A model generated the notes under the pieces. It had not been told where the DNA came from. It did no database searches and worked only from the letters and a program-made list of their open reading frames with translations. A program made the translations under genes and the position numbers. Source: Hydrogenophaga crocea (GTDB lineage Bacteria > Pseudomonadota > Gammaproteobacteria > Burkholderiales > Burkholderiaceae_C). From it: DNA of 64,000 nt. Shown in pieces: positions 27,301-37,217 of this stretch (position 1 is the stretch's first letter; each line of letters opens with the position of its first letter). The stretch covers positions 1-64,000 of the forward strand of contig NZ_CP049989.1 in assembly GCF_011388215.1 (NCBI RefSeq). Direction: 5' to 3'.

Positions 27301-28125
27301 ATGTCCATGCTCAGCTTTGAAAGAAAGTACCGCGTGCGCGGCGGCACCTTGCTCGGGGGTGACCTGTTCGACTTCTGGGTCGGTCCGTTCTACGTCGGCT
27401 TCTTCGGCGTCACCACCATCTTCTTCAGCGTCGTCGGCACGCTGCTGATCGTGTGGGGCGCCTCGCAGGGTCCCACCTGGAACCTGTGGCAGATCAACAT
27501 CGCCCCGCCCGATCTCAAGTACGGCCTGGGCATGGCCCCGCTCATGGAGGGCGGGCTGTGGCAGCTCATCACCGTGTGTGCGCTCGGCGCCTTCGGCTCG
27601 TGGGCGCTGCGCGAGGTCGAGATCTGCCGAAAACTCGGCATGGGGCTGCACGTGCCCGTGGCGTTCTCGTTCGCCATCCTCGCGTACTTCACGCTGGTGG
27701 TGGTGCGGCCTGTGCTGCTCGGCGCCTGGGGCCACGGCTTTCCCTACGGGATCATGAGCCACCTCGACTGGGTGTCCAACACCGGCTACCAGTACCTGCA
27801 CTTCCACTACAACCCGGCGCACATGCTGGCGGTGAGCTTCTTCTTCGCCACCACCTTCGCGCTCTCGCTGCACGGGGCGCTGATCCTCTCGGCCACCAAC
27901 CCCGCGCCCGGCGAGCCGGTGAAGTCGCCCGAGCACGAGAACACCTTCTTCCGCGACACCATCGGCTACTCGATCGGCACGCTCGGCATCCACCGCCTGG
28001 GCCTGTTCCTCGCGCTGTCGGCGGGCTTCTGGAGCGCGGTGTGCATCGTCATCAGCGGACCGTTCTGGAGCCGTGGCTGGCCCGAGTGGTGGACCTGGTG
28101 GCTGAACCTGCCGGTGTGGCGCTGA
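27301..28125 (+). CDS. pufL: Reaction centre L subunit
   Basis: The 274-residue L subunit of the type II reaction centre. Five transmembrane helices are evident. The special-pair histidine lies in HYNPAHM, the iron ligands in SLHGALIL and GIHRLG, and the accessory bacteriochlorophyll histidine region is FHYNPAH. The N-terminus [25 protein letters not shown] is nearly invariant in the family. A GGAGAG site precedes the ATG at 27301. Confidence 0.97.
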   Translation: MSMLSFERKYRVRGGTLLGGDLFDFWVGPFYVGFFGVTTIFFSVVGTLLIVWGASQGPTWNLWQINIAPPDLKYGLGMAPLMEGGLWQLITVCALGAFGSWALREVEICRKLGMGLHVPVAFSFAILAYFTLVVVRPVLLGAWGHGFPYGIMSHLDWVSNTGYQYLHFHYNPAHMLAVSFFFATTFALSLHGALILSATNPAPGEPVKSPEHENTFFRDTIGYSIGTLGIHRLGLFLALSAGFWSAVCIVISGPFWSRGWPEWWTWWLNLPVWR

Positions 28126-28150
28126 ACAACGACAACCCGAGGAGACGAGC

Positions 28151-29131
28151 ATGGCCACCGAGTACCTCAACCTCTTCACGCGCGTGCAGGTCGATGCGCC
28201 CTCGTACCCGGGCATTCCGGTGGACCGGGGGCAGGCCGAGCGCGAAGGTCCGCCGATCCACGTGCACCTGCTGGGCCGTCTCGGCGACGCGCAGCTCGGC
28301 CCGATCTACCTGGGCTGGTTCGGCCTGGCCTCGCTGATCTGCGGCTTCATCGCGCTGGAGATCATCGGCCTGAACATGTGGGCCTCGGTCAACTGGGACC
28401 CGATCGAGTTCGTGCGCCGCCTGCCCTGGCTCGCGCTGGAGCCGCCGTCGCCGGCCTACGGCCTGTCGATACCACCGCTCAACGAGGGCGGCTGGTGGCT
28501 GATGGCGGGCTTCTTCCTCACGCTGTCGGTGCTGCTGTGGTGGGTGCGCATGTACCGCCGCGCGCGCGCGCTCGGCATGGGCATGCACGTGGCCTGGGCC
28601 TTCGCGGCGGCGATCTGGCTCTACCTGGTGCTGGGCTTCATCCGCCCGCTGCTCATGGGCAGCTGGGGCGAGGCCGTGCCCTTCGGCATCTTCCCGCACC
28701 TGGACTGGACCGCGGCCTTCTCGATCCGCTACGGCAACCTGTTCTACAACCCCTTCCACATGCTGTCGATCGCCTTCCTGTACGGCGCGACGCTGCTGTT
28801 CGCCATGCACGGCGCGACCATCCTCGCGGTGAGCCGCTTCGGTGGCGAGCGCGAGATCGAACAGATCGTGGACCGCGGCACCGCGAGCGAACGCGCAGCC
28901 CTGTTCTGGCGCTGGACCATGGGCTTCAACGCCACCATGGAATCCATCCACCGCTGGGCCTGGTGGTTCGCGGTGCTGTGCCCGTTGACCGGGGGCATCG
29001 GCATCCTGCTCACCGGCACCGTGGTGGACAACTGGTTCCTCTGGGCCGTCAAGCACGGCGTGGCGCCGGGCTACCCGGCGGCCTTCCCGGCGGTGGCCGA
29101 TCCCGCCCTGTTGCAAGGAGTCAAGCCATGA
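28151..29131 (+). CDS. pufM: Reaction centre M subunit
   Basis: The 326-residue M subunit. It shows HLDWTAAF (accessory bacteriochlorophyll ligand), [16 protein letters not shown] (special-pair histidine), [18 protein letters not shown] (iron ligands, including the glutamate in GGERE) and SIHRWAWW. The C-terminal extension beyond [15 protein letters not shown] is the type found in organisms whose reaction centre carries a tetraheme cytochrome. The stop overlaps the pufC start (ATGA). Confidence 0.97.
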   Translation: MATEYLNLFTRVQVDAPSYPGIPVDRGQAEREGPPIHVHLLGRLGDAQLGPIYLGWFGLASLICGFIALEIIGLNMWASVNWDPIEFVRRLPWLALEPPSPAYGLSIPPLNEGGWWLMAGFFLTLSVLLWWVRMYRRARALGMGMHVAWAFAAAIWLYLVLGFIRPLLMGSWGEAVPFGIFPHLDWTAAFSIRYGNLFYNPFHMLSIAFLYGATLLFAMHGATILAVSRFGGEREIEQIVDRGTASERAALFWRWTMGFNATMESIHRWAWWFAVLCPLTGGIGILLTGTVVDNWFLWAVKHGVAPGYPAAFPAVADPALLQGVKP

Positions 29132-30246
29132 GCCCGTCGCTGCGAACCCTGGGGCGCCGTGCCGGCGTGACCTGCCTGGTGCTGGTGGCCCTGCTGCTGG
29201 CGGCCTGCGAACGCCCGCCCATCGACACCGTGCAACGCGGCGCCCGCGGAACCGGGATGGTGCAGGTCTACAACCCGCGCACGCTGGCCGCGCAGATCCC
29301 GGCCAACCAGCCACCGGCCGATGCGCCCGCGGTGCCCGCGGTGCCGGGCGCGCCGCTGGCGGGCGCGGTGTACCAGAACGTGAAGGTGCTGGGCGACCTC
29401 GATGTGGGCAACTTCACCCGGCTCATGGTGGCCATGACCGGCTGGGTCGCGCCCGAGGGCGGCTGCAACTACTGCCATTCGAACGACGGCAACTTCGCCT
29501 CCGACGCGAAGTACACCAAGGTGGTGGCGCGGCGCATGCTGCAGATGACGCAGGACATCAACACCAACTGGAAGTCGCACGTGGCCGAGACCGGCGTGAC
29601 CTGCTACACCTGCCACCGCGGCCAGCCGGTGCCGGCGCAGGTGTGGTTCACGCCCCCGGCCGACAAGCAGGCCGCGCGCATGGCCGGCGGCAGCGCCGGG
29701 CAGAACCAGCCGGCGCCGCAGGTGGGTCTGGCCTCGCTGCCCGGTGATGCGCTCTCGCCCTACCTGCTGCAGCAGCAGCCGATCCGCGTGGCGGGCACCA
29801 CCGCCTTGCCCAACGGCAACCGCAGCTCCACCAAGCAGGCCGAGCACACCTACAGCCTGATGATGCACATGTCGGCCTCGCTGGGCGTGAACTGCACCTA
29901 CTGCCACAACAGCCGCGCCTTCGGCGAGTGGTCCGAGAGCACGCCGCCGCGCCAGACCGCGTGGCACGGCATCCGCATGGCGCAGTCGCTCAACACGAAG
30001 TACCTCGAGCCGCTCACCGACACCTTCCCGATCGAGCGGCGCGGCGTGAACGGCGACGTGGCCAAGCTCAACTGCGCCACCTGCCACCAGGGCGCGTACA
30101 AGCCGCTCTACGGCGCGCCCATGCTCAAGGCCCACCCCGAGCTGGCCGGGCCGCTGGGCGAGGCCATGGCGCGCGCCGCGGCCGCGGGCTCGCCGGTGAC
30201 GGCGGCCGCACCCGCCCCGGCCACGGCCGCGCCGCAAAAGCCCTGA
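29128..30246 (+). CDS. pufC: Reaction centre tetraheme cytochrome c subunit
   Basis: PufC donates electrons to the photo-oxidised special pair. The 372-residue product is a lipoprotein: a membrane segment ending in the lipobox LLAAC near residue 27. Four CXXCH heme sites are present in order, CNYCH, CYTCH, CTYCH and CATCH. A Pro/Ala-rich tail follows the last heme. It closes the pufBALMC operon and needs the ccm machinery encoded at 7.6-14.0 kb for heme attachment. Confidence 0.97.
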   Translation: MSPSLRTLGRRAGVTCLVLVALLLAACERPPIDTVQRGARGTGMVQVYNPRTLAAQIPANQPPADAPAVPAVPGAPLAGAVYQNVKVLGDLDVGNFTRLMVAMTGWVAPEGGCNYCHSNDGNFASDAKYTKVVARRMLQMTQDINTNWKSHVAETGVTCYTCHRGQPVPAQVWFTPPADKQAARMAGGSAGQNQPAPQVGLASLPGDALSPYLLQQQPIRVAGTTALPNGNRSSTKQAEHTYSLMMHMSASLGVNCTYCHNSRAFGEWSESTPPRQTAWHGIRMAQSLNTKYLEPLTDTFPIERRGVNGDVAKLNCATCHQGAYKPLYGAPMLKAHPELAGPLGEAMARAAAAGSPVTAAAPAPATAAPQKP

Positions 30247-30261
30247 GCCGGTCCGGCGCGC

Positions 30262-30732
30262 TCAGCCCGCGGCCTGGGCCGCGAGCGCGCCCGCGGCGAG
30301 GCTGGCCACCGCGATCAGCGTGAGCCGGCGGCGCAAGGGCAGGTACCAGCCGGGCAGGGCGGTGGCGCGCGCCAGGGCGTGGTCCTGCTGCAGGTGCAGG
30401 AGAAAGCCGCCCGCCAGCACGATCGCGCCCGCGGCGGCCGGCAGCGCGGGCCAGGCGATCGCGGCCCAGCCGATCAGCGAGGGCACCACGCTCCAGACGA
30501 AGGCGCGCTGGCGCCAGCGCCCGTCGAGCCCGGGCTGGGCCATCGCCAGGCCCCAGTGCAGCGCCCCCACGAAGCTCAGGATCACCGCGCCGTAGGCCAG
30601 CAGCGCGTGCAGCGCGGGCGCGCGCCACGCGGGCAGCAGCCAGGCGGCCAGGGCCAGCGCCCCGAAGGGCAGCAGGCCGCCGTGGCCGAGCCAGGACACG
30701 GCAACGGGGAGCTTGTCGGACGGGGTGTTCAT
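30262..30732 (-). CDS. DUF3429 membrane protein
   Basis: A 156-residue protein with about five hydrophobic helices and the family's VILSFVGALHWGLAM segment. It matches DUF3429, a family of small membrane proteins of unknown function found widely in Proteobacteria. It converges on pufC with 15 bases between the stops, so it marks the edge of the photosynthesis cluster rather than being part of it. Confidence 0.82.
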   Translation of the reverse strand: MNTPSDKLPVAVSWLGHGGLLPFGALALAAWLLPAWRAPALHALLAYGAVILSFVGALHWGLAMAQPGLDGRWRQRAFVWSVVPSLIGWAAIAWPALPAAAGAIVLAGGFLLHLQQDHALARATALPGWYLPLRRRLTLIAVASLAAGALAAQAAG

Positions 30733-30826
30733 GGGGCGGTGTGCAGGCGCGCACGGTGCGGCGCGGCGGCATGGTAAGCAAGGCGCACCGCGCCTGCCGG
30801 CGCTCGGCTATTGGGCGCAGCCCGCT

Positions 30827-32368
30827 TCAGCGGAACACGCCGATGGCTTCGGCCAGGCGCTCGGCGCGCTGGCTCAGCGAGGCCGAGGCACTGCGCGACT
30901 GCTCCACCAGCGCGGCGTTCTGCTGCGTCATCTGGTCGAGCTGGCTCACCGCGCTGCTCACCTGGCCGATGCCGCTGGTCTGCTCGCCGGCCGCGCGGCT
31001 GATGGCCTCGATCATCTGGGCCACCGTGCGCGTCTCGCGCAGGATGGATTCCATGGCCTGGCCCGCGCGCTCGGCGAGCGCGGCGCCGCCGTCGACGCGC
31101 TCGGTGCTCTCGGTGATGAGCTGCTTGATTTCCTTGGCCGCCGTGGCGCTGCGCTGCGCGAGGTTGCGCACCTCGCCCGCCACCACGGCGAAGCCGCGGC
31201 CCTGTTCACCGGCGCGTGCCGCTTCCACCGCCGCGTTGAGTGCGAGGATGTTGGTCTGGAAGGCGATGCCGTCGATCACGCCGATGATGTCGCTGATGCG
31301 GCGCGCGCTGGCGCTGATCTCGCCCATGGTGCCCACCACGTCGCCCACGATGCGGCCGCCTTCGCTGGCCGCCTCGCTGGCGCTGGCCGCCTTGCGCGCC
31401 GCTTCGTGCGCGGTCTGGCTGGTGTTGTTGACCGTACCGGTCATCTGCTCCATGGAGGCCGCGGTTTGCTGCAGGCTGGACGCGGCCTGCTCGGTGCGCC
31501 CGCTCAGGTCCTGGTTGCCGCTGGCGATCTCGCGGCTCACCGCCGTCATGCCGCCCACTTGGGCCGACACGTCGTCGAGCAGCGCGCGCAGGTTCAGGCC
31601 CGCCTGGTTCACCGTGCGCTGCAGCAGGCCGATCTCGTCGACGCGGTCGAGCGCGGCGCTGCGCGTGGGCTGGCCCGCGGCCACCGCCTGGGCCTGCTGC
31701 ACCACCGCGCGCAAGGGCCGAACCACCTGCGCCTCGATCCAGCCGGCGAGCGCCGCGAAGCCCAGGGCGATCAGGCCGGCCGAGACCTGACCCGCCATGC
31801 CATCGCCGTTCCAGACCGCCTCGGCGACCGCGAACAGCGCGATCAAGGCCATGGGGCCGTAGACCCGGGTGCGCAGCGAGGCCACCTGGCCCCAGGAGCG
31901 CCAGGCCATCAGGCCCCGGTGCACGATGAGGCCCTTGTGAAAGGCCAGCCGGCCCTGCGTGCCCGCCACGAAGCGTGCGTACACCGCATCGGCGGCCTTC
32001 ACCTCGGCCGGCTCGGGCTTGGTGCGCACCGACATGTAACCCGCGAGCTGGCCGTTGCGCACGATGGGCGTGGCGTTGGCGCGCACCCAGTAATGGTCGC
32101 CGTCCTTGCGCCGGTTCTTCACCAGCGCGGTCCAGCTTTGCCCCGCCTTGAGCGTGGCCCACATGTCGGCGAAGGCCTCGCGCGGCATGTCGGGGTGGCG
32201 CACCACGTTGTGCGGCTGGCCCATGAGCTCTTCGCGTGTGAAGCCGCTCACGGCCAGGAAGGACTCGTTGGCGTAACGCACGTGGCTGTGCTCGTCCGTG
32301 GTGGACAGCAGGGTGGCGTCCGCAGGGAAGGGGAACTCGCGCTGGGTCACCGGAAGGTTCTGTCGCAT
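30827..32368 (-). CDS. PAS-domain methyl-accepting chemotaxis protein (Aer-like)
   Basis: A 513-residue chemoreceptor. An N-terminal PAS domain (about 10-120) has the Aer-type segments [23 protein letters not shown] and [18 protein letters not shown]. Two adjacent hydrophobic segments (about 165-215) make a membrane hairpin, and the C-terminal signalling domain contains the hairpin tip [21 protein letters not shown] and [16 protein letters not shown]. There is no large periplasmic loop, consistent with sensing from inside the cell, probably redox or oxygen through the PAS pocket. AGGAGA precedes the ATG. Proximity to the photosynthesis cluster is suggestive of energy taxis but not proof. Confidence 0.92.
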   Translation of the reverse strand: MRQNLPVTQREFPFPADATLLSTTDEHSHVRYANESFLAVSGFTREELMGQPHNVVRHPDMPREAFADMWATLKAGQSWTALVKNRRKDGDHYWVRANATPIVRNGQLAGYMSVRTKPEPAEVKAADAVYARFVAGTQGRLAFHKGLIVHRGLMAWRSWGQVASLRTRVYGPMALIALFAVAEAVWNGDGMAGQVSAGLIALGFAALAGWIEAQVVRPLRAVVQQAQAVAAGQPTRSAALDRVDEIGLLQRTVNQAGLNLRALLDDVSAQVGGMTAVSREIASGNQDLSGRTEQAASSLQQTAASMEQMTGTVNNTSQTAHEAARKAASASEAASEGGRIVGDVVGTMGEISASARRISDIIGVIDGIAFQTNILALNAAVEAARAGEQGRGFAVVAGEVRNLAQRSATAAKEIKQLITESTERVDGGAALAERAGQAMESILRETRTVAQMIEAISRAAGEQTSGIGQVSSAVSQLDQMTQQNAALVEQSRSASASLSQRAERLAEAIGVFR

Positions 32369-32516
32369 GCCGATCTCCTGAAGGGGGGGTGTCCTGGGAT
32401 GTCGGACAAAGCCGGTTTGTCTTGAACAAATTTTTTCAAAACCCTTTTGAATCAAGGGAATTGCTTGGGCGGCTGTGGCACCATGCGCGCCGTTTCCCGG
32501 CCGAACCCGCACCGCC

Positions 32517-33260
32517 ATGAACCGTTTTTTCCGGCTGCTCGGGCCCGCGCTGCTGCTGGCGGCCCAGGCCCAGGCGCAGACCCCGACCGCTCCCATGCAG
32601 CCCGTGGGCCGCTTCGAGATCGACCGCACCGAAGTGACCGTGGGCCAGTTCCGCGCCTTCGCCGAGGCCACGGGCACCGTGACCGCGGCCGAGCGCGCGG
32701 GCGGCGGCAGCACCTACGAAGGCGGCTGGCAGCAGCGCGCGGGCTGGACCTGGCGCGCCCCCTTCGGCACGCCCGCGCAGCCCAACGAGCCCGCGGTGCA
32801 CGTGACGCACGCCGAGGCGGCCGCCTACTGCCGCTGGGCCGGCAAGCGCCTGCCCACCGACGCCGAGTGGGGCGAGGCCGCCTACACCGAGCGCCGCGCC
32901 AGCCCGCCGCCGGGCTTCAGCACCGGGCGCACCTACCCCTATCCCACGGGCGAGCGCCCGTTGGGCGCCAACTGCCTGGGCGACTGCGGGCCGACCGCGA
33001 GCGTGGGCAACGCCATCACCTCGCGCGGGCGCGGGCACGCGCCGGTGGCCACCTCGGCGCTGGGCGTGAACGGCCTGTACGACATGGGCGGCAACGTGTG
33101 GGAGTGGGTGGACAGTGGCCGCGGGCCCGAGCAGCGCACGCGCGGCGGCTCGTGGTGGTACGGCGCCGAGCAGATGCGCGACAGCCTGGTGCAGACCAAG
33201 CCGGCCGACACGGCGGTGGTCTACATCGGCTTTCGCTGCGCGCGCGACCTGCGGCGCTGA
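32517..33260 (+). CDS. Secreted SUMF/formylglycine-generating-enzyme-like domain protein
   Basis: A 247-residue exported protein: signal peptide (about 1-21, ending AQAQA) followed by an FGE-sulfatase (SUMF) fold with [68 protein letters not shown] and IGFRCAR. The active-site cysteine pair of true formylglycine-generating enzymes is not evident, so it is probably a non-catalytic relative. The stop codon lies inside a 9-base tandem repeat. Confidence 0.85.
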   Translation: MNRFFRLLGPALLLAAQAQAQTPTAPMQPVGRFEIDRTEVTVGQFRAFAEATGTVTAAERAGGGSTYEGGWQQRAGWTWRAPFGTPAQPNEPAVHVTHAEAAAYCRWAGKRLPTDAEWGEAAYTERRASPPPGFSTGRTYPYPTGERPLGANCLGDCGPTASVGNAITSRGRGHAPVATSALGVNGLYDMGGNVWEWVDSGRGPEQRTRGGSWWYGAEQMRDSLVQTKPADTAVVYIGFRCARDLRR

Positions 33261-33306
33261 GGGCGCTGAGGGCGCTGAGGGCGCTGAGGGCGCTGAGGGC
33301 GCTGAG
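33253..33306. repeat. Six-copy 9-base tandem repeat spanning a stop codon
   Basis: Six perfect copies of GGCGCTGAG run from 33253 to 33306. The first copy contains the stop codon of the SUMF-domain gene; the rest fill the 60-base gap to the converging glpK stop. Because the unit is a multiple of three, copy-number change would leave the upstream gene unaffected and change only the spacer. Confidence 0.9.
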
Positions 33307-33320
33307 GGCGCGTGCGCCGC

Positions 33321-34814
33321 TCAGTCCTGCACCGTCTGCCGCACCGCGCGTTCCCAGCGCGCCATGGCCTCGGCGGCGCGGGCGCGGTCCATGGCGGGCT
33401 CGAAGCGGCGCTCGGCGCGCCACTGGGCCGAGAGTTCGTCGGTGCCGGCGTACACGCCGCAGGCCAGGCCCGCGAGGTAGGCCGCGCCCAGGGCCGTGGT
33501 CTCGGTGACGGCGGGGCGCACCACGGGAATGCCCAGCAGATCGGCCTGGAACTGCATCAGCAGGTCGTTGACGGCCGCGCCCCCGTCCACGCGCAGTTCG
33601 GCCACGGGCGCACCGCCCGCGGCCTGCACGTCGCGGCTCATGGCGGTGAGCAGGGCAGCGCTCTGGAAGGCGATGCTCTCGAGCGCGGCGCGCGCGATGT
33701 GGGCCAGGGTGGTGCCGCGCGTGAGGCCGGTGATGGTGCCGCGGGCCTCGGCGTTCCAGTAGGGCGCGCCCAGGCCGGTGAAGGCCGGCACCAGCATCAC
33801 GCCGCCAGCGTCGGGCACGCTCTCGGCCAGGGCCTGCACCTGCGCGCTGCCCTCGATGGCCTTGAGGCCGTCGCGCAGCCACTGCACCACCGCGCCGCCC
33901 ACGAACACGCTGCCCTCCATGGCGTACTGCGGCGTGGCCGAGGTCTGCGCCGCGCTGGTCACCACCAGCCCGTTGTGCGAGGGCTGGAAGCGCTCACCCG
34001 TGTGCATGAGCAGGAAGCAGCCCGTGCCGTAGGTGTTCTTGGCCATGCCGGCCGAGAAGCAGGCCTGGCCGAACAGGGCCGATTGCTGGTCGCCCGCGAC
34101 GCCGCAGATCGGCAGCGCGCGGCCGAAGAGCGCGGGGTCGGTCTCGGCAAAGGCGCTGCTCGAGGGCTGCACGCGCGGCAGCAGCGAGGGCGGGATCTGC
34201 AGCAGCTGCAGCAGCTCGGCGTCCCAGGTGTTGTCGTGCACGTTGAACAGCATGGTGCGCGAGGCATTGCTCACGTCGGTGGCGTGCACGCGCCCGCCCG
34301 TGAGCTGCCAGACGAGCCAGCTGTCCACGGTGCCGAAGGCGAGCTCGCCGCGCTCGGCGGCGGCGCGCGCGCCGTCCACGTGGTCGAGCAGCCAGCGCAG
34401 TTTGGTGGCCGAGAAGTAGGCGTCGACCACCAGGCCGGTCTTGGCCTGGATGGTGGGGGCATGGCCTTCCTCGCGCAGCCGGGCGCACAGCGGCTCGCTG
34501 CGCCGGTCCTGCCAGACCAGCGCGTGGTGCAGCGGGCGCCCCGTGCGGCGGTCCCACAGCAGCGTGGTCTCGCGCTGGTTGGTGATGCCTATGGCCTGCA
34601 CCTGCGCGGCGCCGACGCCGGCCTGGGCCAGCGCCTCGCGCGCGGTGGCGAGCTGCGCGTTCCAAATCTCCATCGGGTCGTGCTCGACCCAGCCGGGGCG
34701 CGGAAAGATCTGCGGCAGCTCGCGCTGGGCCATGGCCACGGCGTGGCCGTCGCGGTGGAACAGGATGCTGCGGGAGCTGGAGGTGCCCTGGTCGAGGGCG
34801 AGCAGGTAGGTCAT
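33321..34814 (-). CDS. glpK: Glycerol kinase
   Basis: A 497-residue FGGY-family kinase that makes glycerol 3-phosphate. Family features: N-terminal [15 protein letters not shown] phosphate loop, [19 protein letters not shown], the [13 protein letters not shown] loop, and the C-terminal [22 protein letters not shown]. Length is normal. No glpF or glpD is adjacent. Confidence 0.96.
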   Translation of the reverse strand: MTYLLALDQGTSSSRSILFHRDGHAVAMAQRELPQIFPRPGWVEHDPMEIWNAQLATAREALAQAGVGAAQVQAIGITNQRETTLLWDRRTGRPLHHALVWQDRRSEPLCARLREEGHAPTIQAKTGLVVDAYFSATKLRWLLDHVDGARAAAERGELAFGTVDSWLVWQLTGGRVHATDVSNASRTMLFNVHDNTWDAELLQLLQIPPSLLPRVQPSSSAFAETDPALFGRALPICGVAGDQQSALFGQACFSAGMAKNTYGTGCFLLMHTGERFQPSHNGLVVTSAAQTSATPQYAMEGSVFVGGAVVQWLRDGLKAIEGSAQVQALAESVPDAGGVMLVPAFTGLGAPYWNAEARGTITGLTRGTTLAHIARAALESIAFQSAALLTAMSRDVQAAGGAPVAELRVDGGAAVNDLLMQFQADLLGIPVVRPAVTETTALGAAYLAGLACGVYAGTDELSAQWRAERRFEPAMDRARAAEAMARWERAVRQTVQD

Positions 34815-34898
34815 GGCGGGATGTGACGGGCCGATGCGCAGCGCACCGCGCGCAATGGTCGCACAGCCCGGGGGCGCGCGGTGCGCGCGCCCCCCGCC

Positions 34899-37064
34899 TC
34901 AGCGCTCGATCACGACCAGGTTGTAGGGCCGCGCATCGACCGGCACCGCGCTGCCGCTGAAGGGCGTGAGGTTGCCGTTGGCGGGGTCGATGTCGAGCAT
35001 GTGCGTGAAGATCGCGTGGAAGTCGGCCGCGTAGAGGTGGTCGCCTTCGGGGTTGGTGGTCAGGTACTCGTAGCGGCCCGCGTGCGCGAAGCCCGTGCGG
35101 GCCGTGAGCGCGCCCGTGGTGGTGTTGATGTCGAAGGCGCGGATGCCCTGGTTGGTCGCCACGTAGCCCACGGTGCCGGCGCCATTGGTGGTGAACGACA
35201 GCCACTCCCAGTCGGAGCCGCTGCTGCCGTAGCCGCCGGGCTGCAGGTCGGTGAGCTCGCCCGTGGTGGGGTCGATGCGCAAGGCGTGCAGCTTGGCCTG
35301 GTAGACCACCGGGTAGACGAAGTTCCCTGAGGGGTGCACGCCGATGCCGTAGGGCTGGCCGGCCAGCGGGTAGGGGCTGCCCGCCACCTCGGTGAGCGCG
35401 CCGGTGGTGGCGTCGATGCGGTAGGCCGAGAGGTTCTGCCCGTTCTGGTTGGTCACGTACAGGAAGCGGCTGTTGGGCGTGATCGCGATCTTGGTCGGGA
35501 TGTTGCCGGCCGCGTAGGGGCTGCCCGGCAGCGGCGTGAGCGCGCCGGTGGTGAGGTCGACGCGGAAGCCGCTCACGTTGCCGCTCTGGCTGTTGGCGGT
35601 GTAGGCGAAGCGGCCGTCGGGCGTGACCTGGATCGACGTGGGCTGGCTGCCGGCCGCGAAGGGGCTGCCCGCCACCGGCGTGAGCGCGCCGGTGCTGGCG
35701 TTGACCGTGTAGGCCGAGACGTCGCTGCTGCCCAGGTTGGCGCTGTAGAAGAAGGCCTGGTTGGGGTGCAGCGTGAGCCAGCGGTTGTTGTCGCCCGCCG
35801 CGTACGGCGAGCCCGGCAGGGCGGTGCGCGCGCCGGTGAGGCGGTCCATGCTGTAGCCCAGGATGCGGTCGTTGTTGTAGTCGGTGACGTAGACGAAGGA
35901 CAGCGCCGTGGTCGTGCAGGCCACGCTCACGTTGCCCACGTCGGCCGTGGCATTGCTGCCGCTGCCGTTGCCCACCGTGCAGCCCACGCCCCGGCTGGCC
36001 GCGCCCTGGGTCACCGCGTACGCGGTCTGCGTGGCGATCGGCGTGGAGAACTGGAACGCGCCGTTGGCGGTGAGCGTGAGCGGGTCGGCGCCGTTGTTGT
36101 AGAGCGTGACCTGCTGGTTCGCGAGCAGGCCGCTGAGCGTGCCGCCGATGGTGTGCGCCGTGGCGCTGCACTGCACGTTCACGTTGCCCACGTCGGCCGC
36201 GAGGCCGCTGCCTTGTGCGTTGGCCACGGTGCAGGTCTGGCCCGCGGGCTGCGTGCCCACGGTGACGGCGTAGGCGCTTTGATCGGCCACGCGCGTGGCG
36301 AAAGCGTAGGGGCCGTCGGCCGAGACCACGGTCGCGTCGCCGCCGTTGTTGAGCAGGGTGACGGTGGCACCCGCGGCCAGGCCGGCCACGCTGCCGCCCA
36401 CGCCATGGCTGCTGGCCGCGCACAGCACGTTCACGTTGCCCACGTTGGCGAGCACACCGTCGCCGGTGGCGTTGCTCACGGTGCAGGTCTGGCCGGCGGG
36501 CTGGGTGTCCACCGACACCGCGTAGCCGCCGTTGCGCGCCACGCGCACGGCGAAGGTGTAGGCGCCGTTGGCCGAGACGGTGATCGGGTCGGCCCCGTTG
36601 TTGCGCAGCACCAGCGATTGCCCGCCCGCCAGGCCGCTCACGCTGCCGCCCACGGTGAAGGTGGTGGCCGAGCAGTTCACGCGCACCTGGGCCACGTCGG
36701 TGTCGCGGCTGGCGCCGGTGGCGTTGCTCACGGTGCAGGTCTGGCCCGCGGGCTGCGAGGCCACGGTGACGGCGTAGCGCGCGTTCACCTCGGTGGGAAA
36801 GGCGAAGCCGCCATCGGCCGACAGCGCCAGGGGCGCGCCGCCATTGAGCGAGAGCGTGAGGCCCGCGCCCGAGAGCCCGCTGACGCGGCCGGCCACGCTG
36901 AAGCTGGGGGTGCCGGGCGTGCCGCCGCCGGCGTTGGCCGTGGGGGATGGGGTGTTGCCCGAGCCGCAGGCCGCCAGCAGCACGCTGCTGCCCAGGGCCA
37001 GAACGGAAAGCGATCGGTGAAGGGGACGGAACAGGATGGCGTCGAGGGCGCGCATGCGTGGCAT
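34899..37064 (-). CDS. Lipoprotein with four tandem domains and a seven-bladed-type beta-propeller
   Basis: A 721-residue surface or periplasmic lipoprotein. The signal ends in the lipobox LLAAC (Cys33 from this start). A Gly/Pro/Thr linker leads to four tandem modules of about 85 residues, each with a (V/I)GG.(V/L).GL core and an AVTV.TQPAGQTCTV-like motif. From about residue 395 a YVTN/lactonase-type beta-propeller follows, with repeated units of the kind TGALTPLPGSPYAAG and ITPNSRFLYVTN. I start at the ATG at 37064, downstream of a weak TTGGAT-N16-GATAGT promoter; an upstream ATG at 37100 would add 12 residues. The ligand or substrate is unknown; it is not clearly an enzyme. Confidence 0.8.
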   Translation of the reverse strand: MPRMRALDAILFRPLHRSLSVLALGSSVLLAACGSGNTPSPTANAGGGTPGTPSFSVAGRVSGLSGAGLTLSLNGGAPLALSADGGFAFPTEVNARYAVTVASQPAGQTCTVSNATGASRDTDVAQVRVNCSATTFTVGGSVSGLAGGQSLVLRNNGADPITVSANGAYTFAVRVARNGGYAVSVDTQPAGQTCTVSNATGDGVLANVGNVNVLCAASSHGVGGSVAGLAAGATVTLLNNGGDATVVSADGPYAFATRVADQSAYAVTVGTQPAGQTCTVANAQGSGLAADVGNVNVQCSATAHTIGGTLSGLLANQQVTLYNNGADPLTLTANGAFQFSTPIATQTAYAVTQGAASRGVGCTVGNGSGSNATADVGNVSVACTTTALSFVYVTDYNNDRILGYSMDRLTGARTALPGSPYAAGDNNRWLTLHPNQAFFYSANLGSSDVSAYTVNASTGALTPVAGSPFAAGSQPTSIQVTPDGRFAYTANSQSGNVSGFRVDLTTGALTPLPGSPYAAGNIPTKIAITPNSRFLYVTNQNGQNLSAYRIDATTGALTEVAGSPYPLAGQPYGIGVHPSGNFVYPVVYQAKLHALRIDPTTGELTDLQPGGYGSSGSDWEWLSFTTNGAGTVGYVATNQGIRAFDINTTTGALTARTGFAHAGRYEYLTTNPEGDHLYAADFHAIFTHMLDIDPANGNLTPFSGSAVPVDARPYNLVVIER
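35882..36905 (-). repeat. Four internal protein repeats of about 85 residues
   Basis: Within the propeller lipoprotein, four modules recur, beginning at SVAGRVSGL, TVGGSVSGL, GVGGSVAGL and TIGGTLSGL. Each ends with a cysteine-containing strand such as VGNVNVLC, and each contains one TCTV-type cysteine, so a disulfide per module is likely. Boundaries are approximate. Confidence 0.75.
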
Positions 37065-37217
37065 CGTGTTGATGGAGGAAGGGCGCACTATCGTTTGCAT
37101 AGCAATCCATCCAAAGATGGAATAGCGCCCGAAAAACCCCTCACTTGCGCGCTGGCGTCGGTTGTTGCCTGCCCGGTTCAGCGCGCTGCGGTTGCGCGCA
37201 CCGGGGCCCCACGGGGC

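Noticed and set aside
33016..33260. SUMF-domain protein as an active formylglycine-generating enzyme
   Set aside because: The catalytic cysteine pair is not evident in the C-terminal part, so only the fold is supported.
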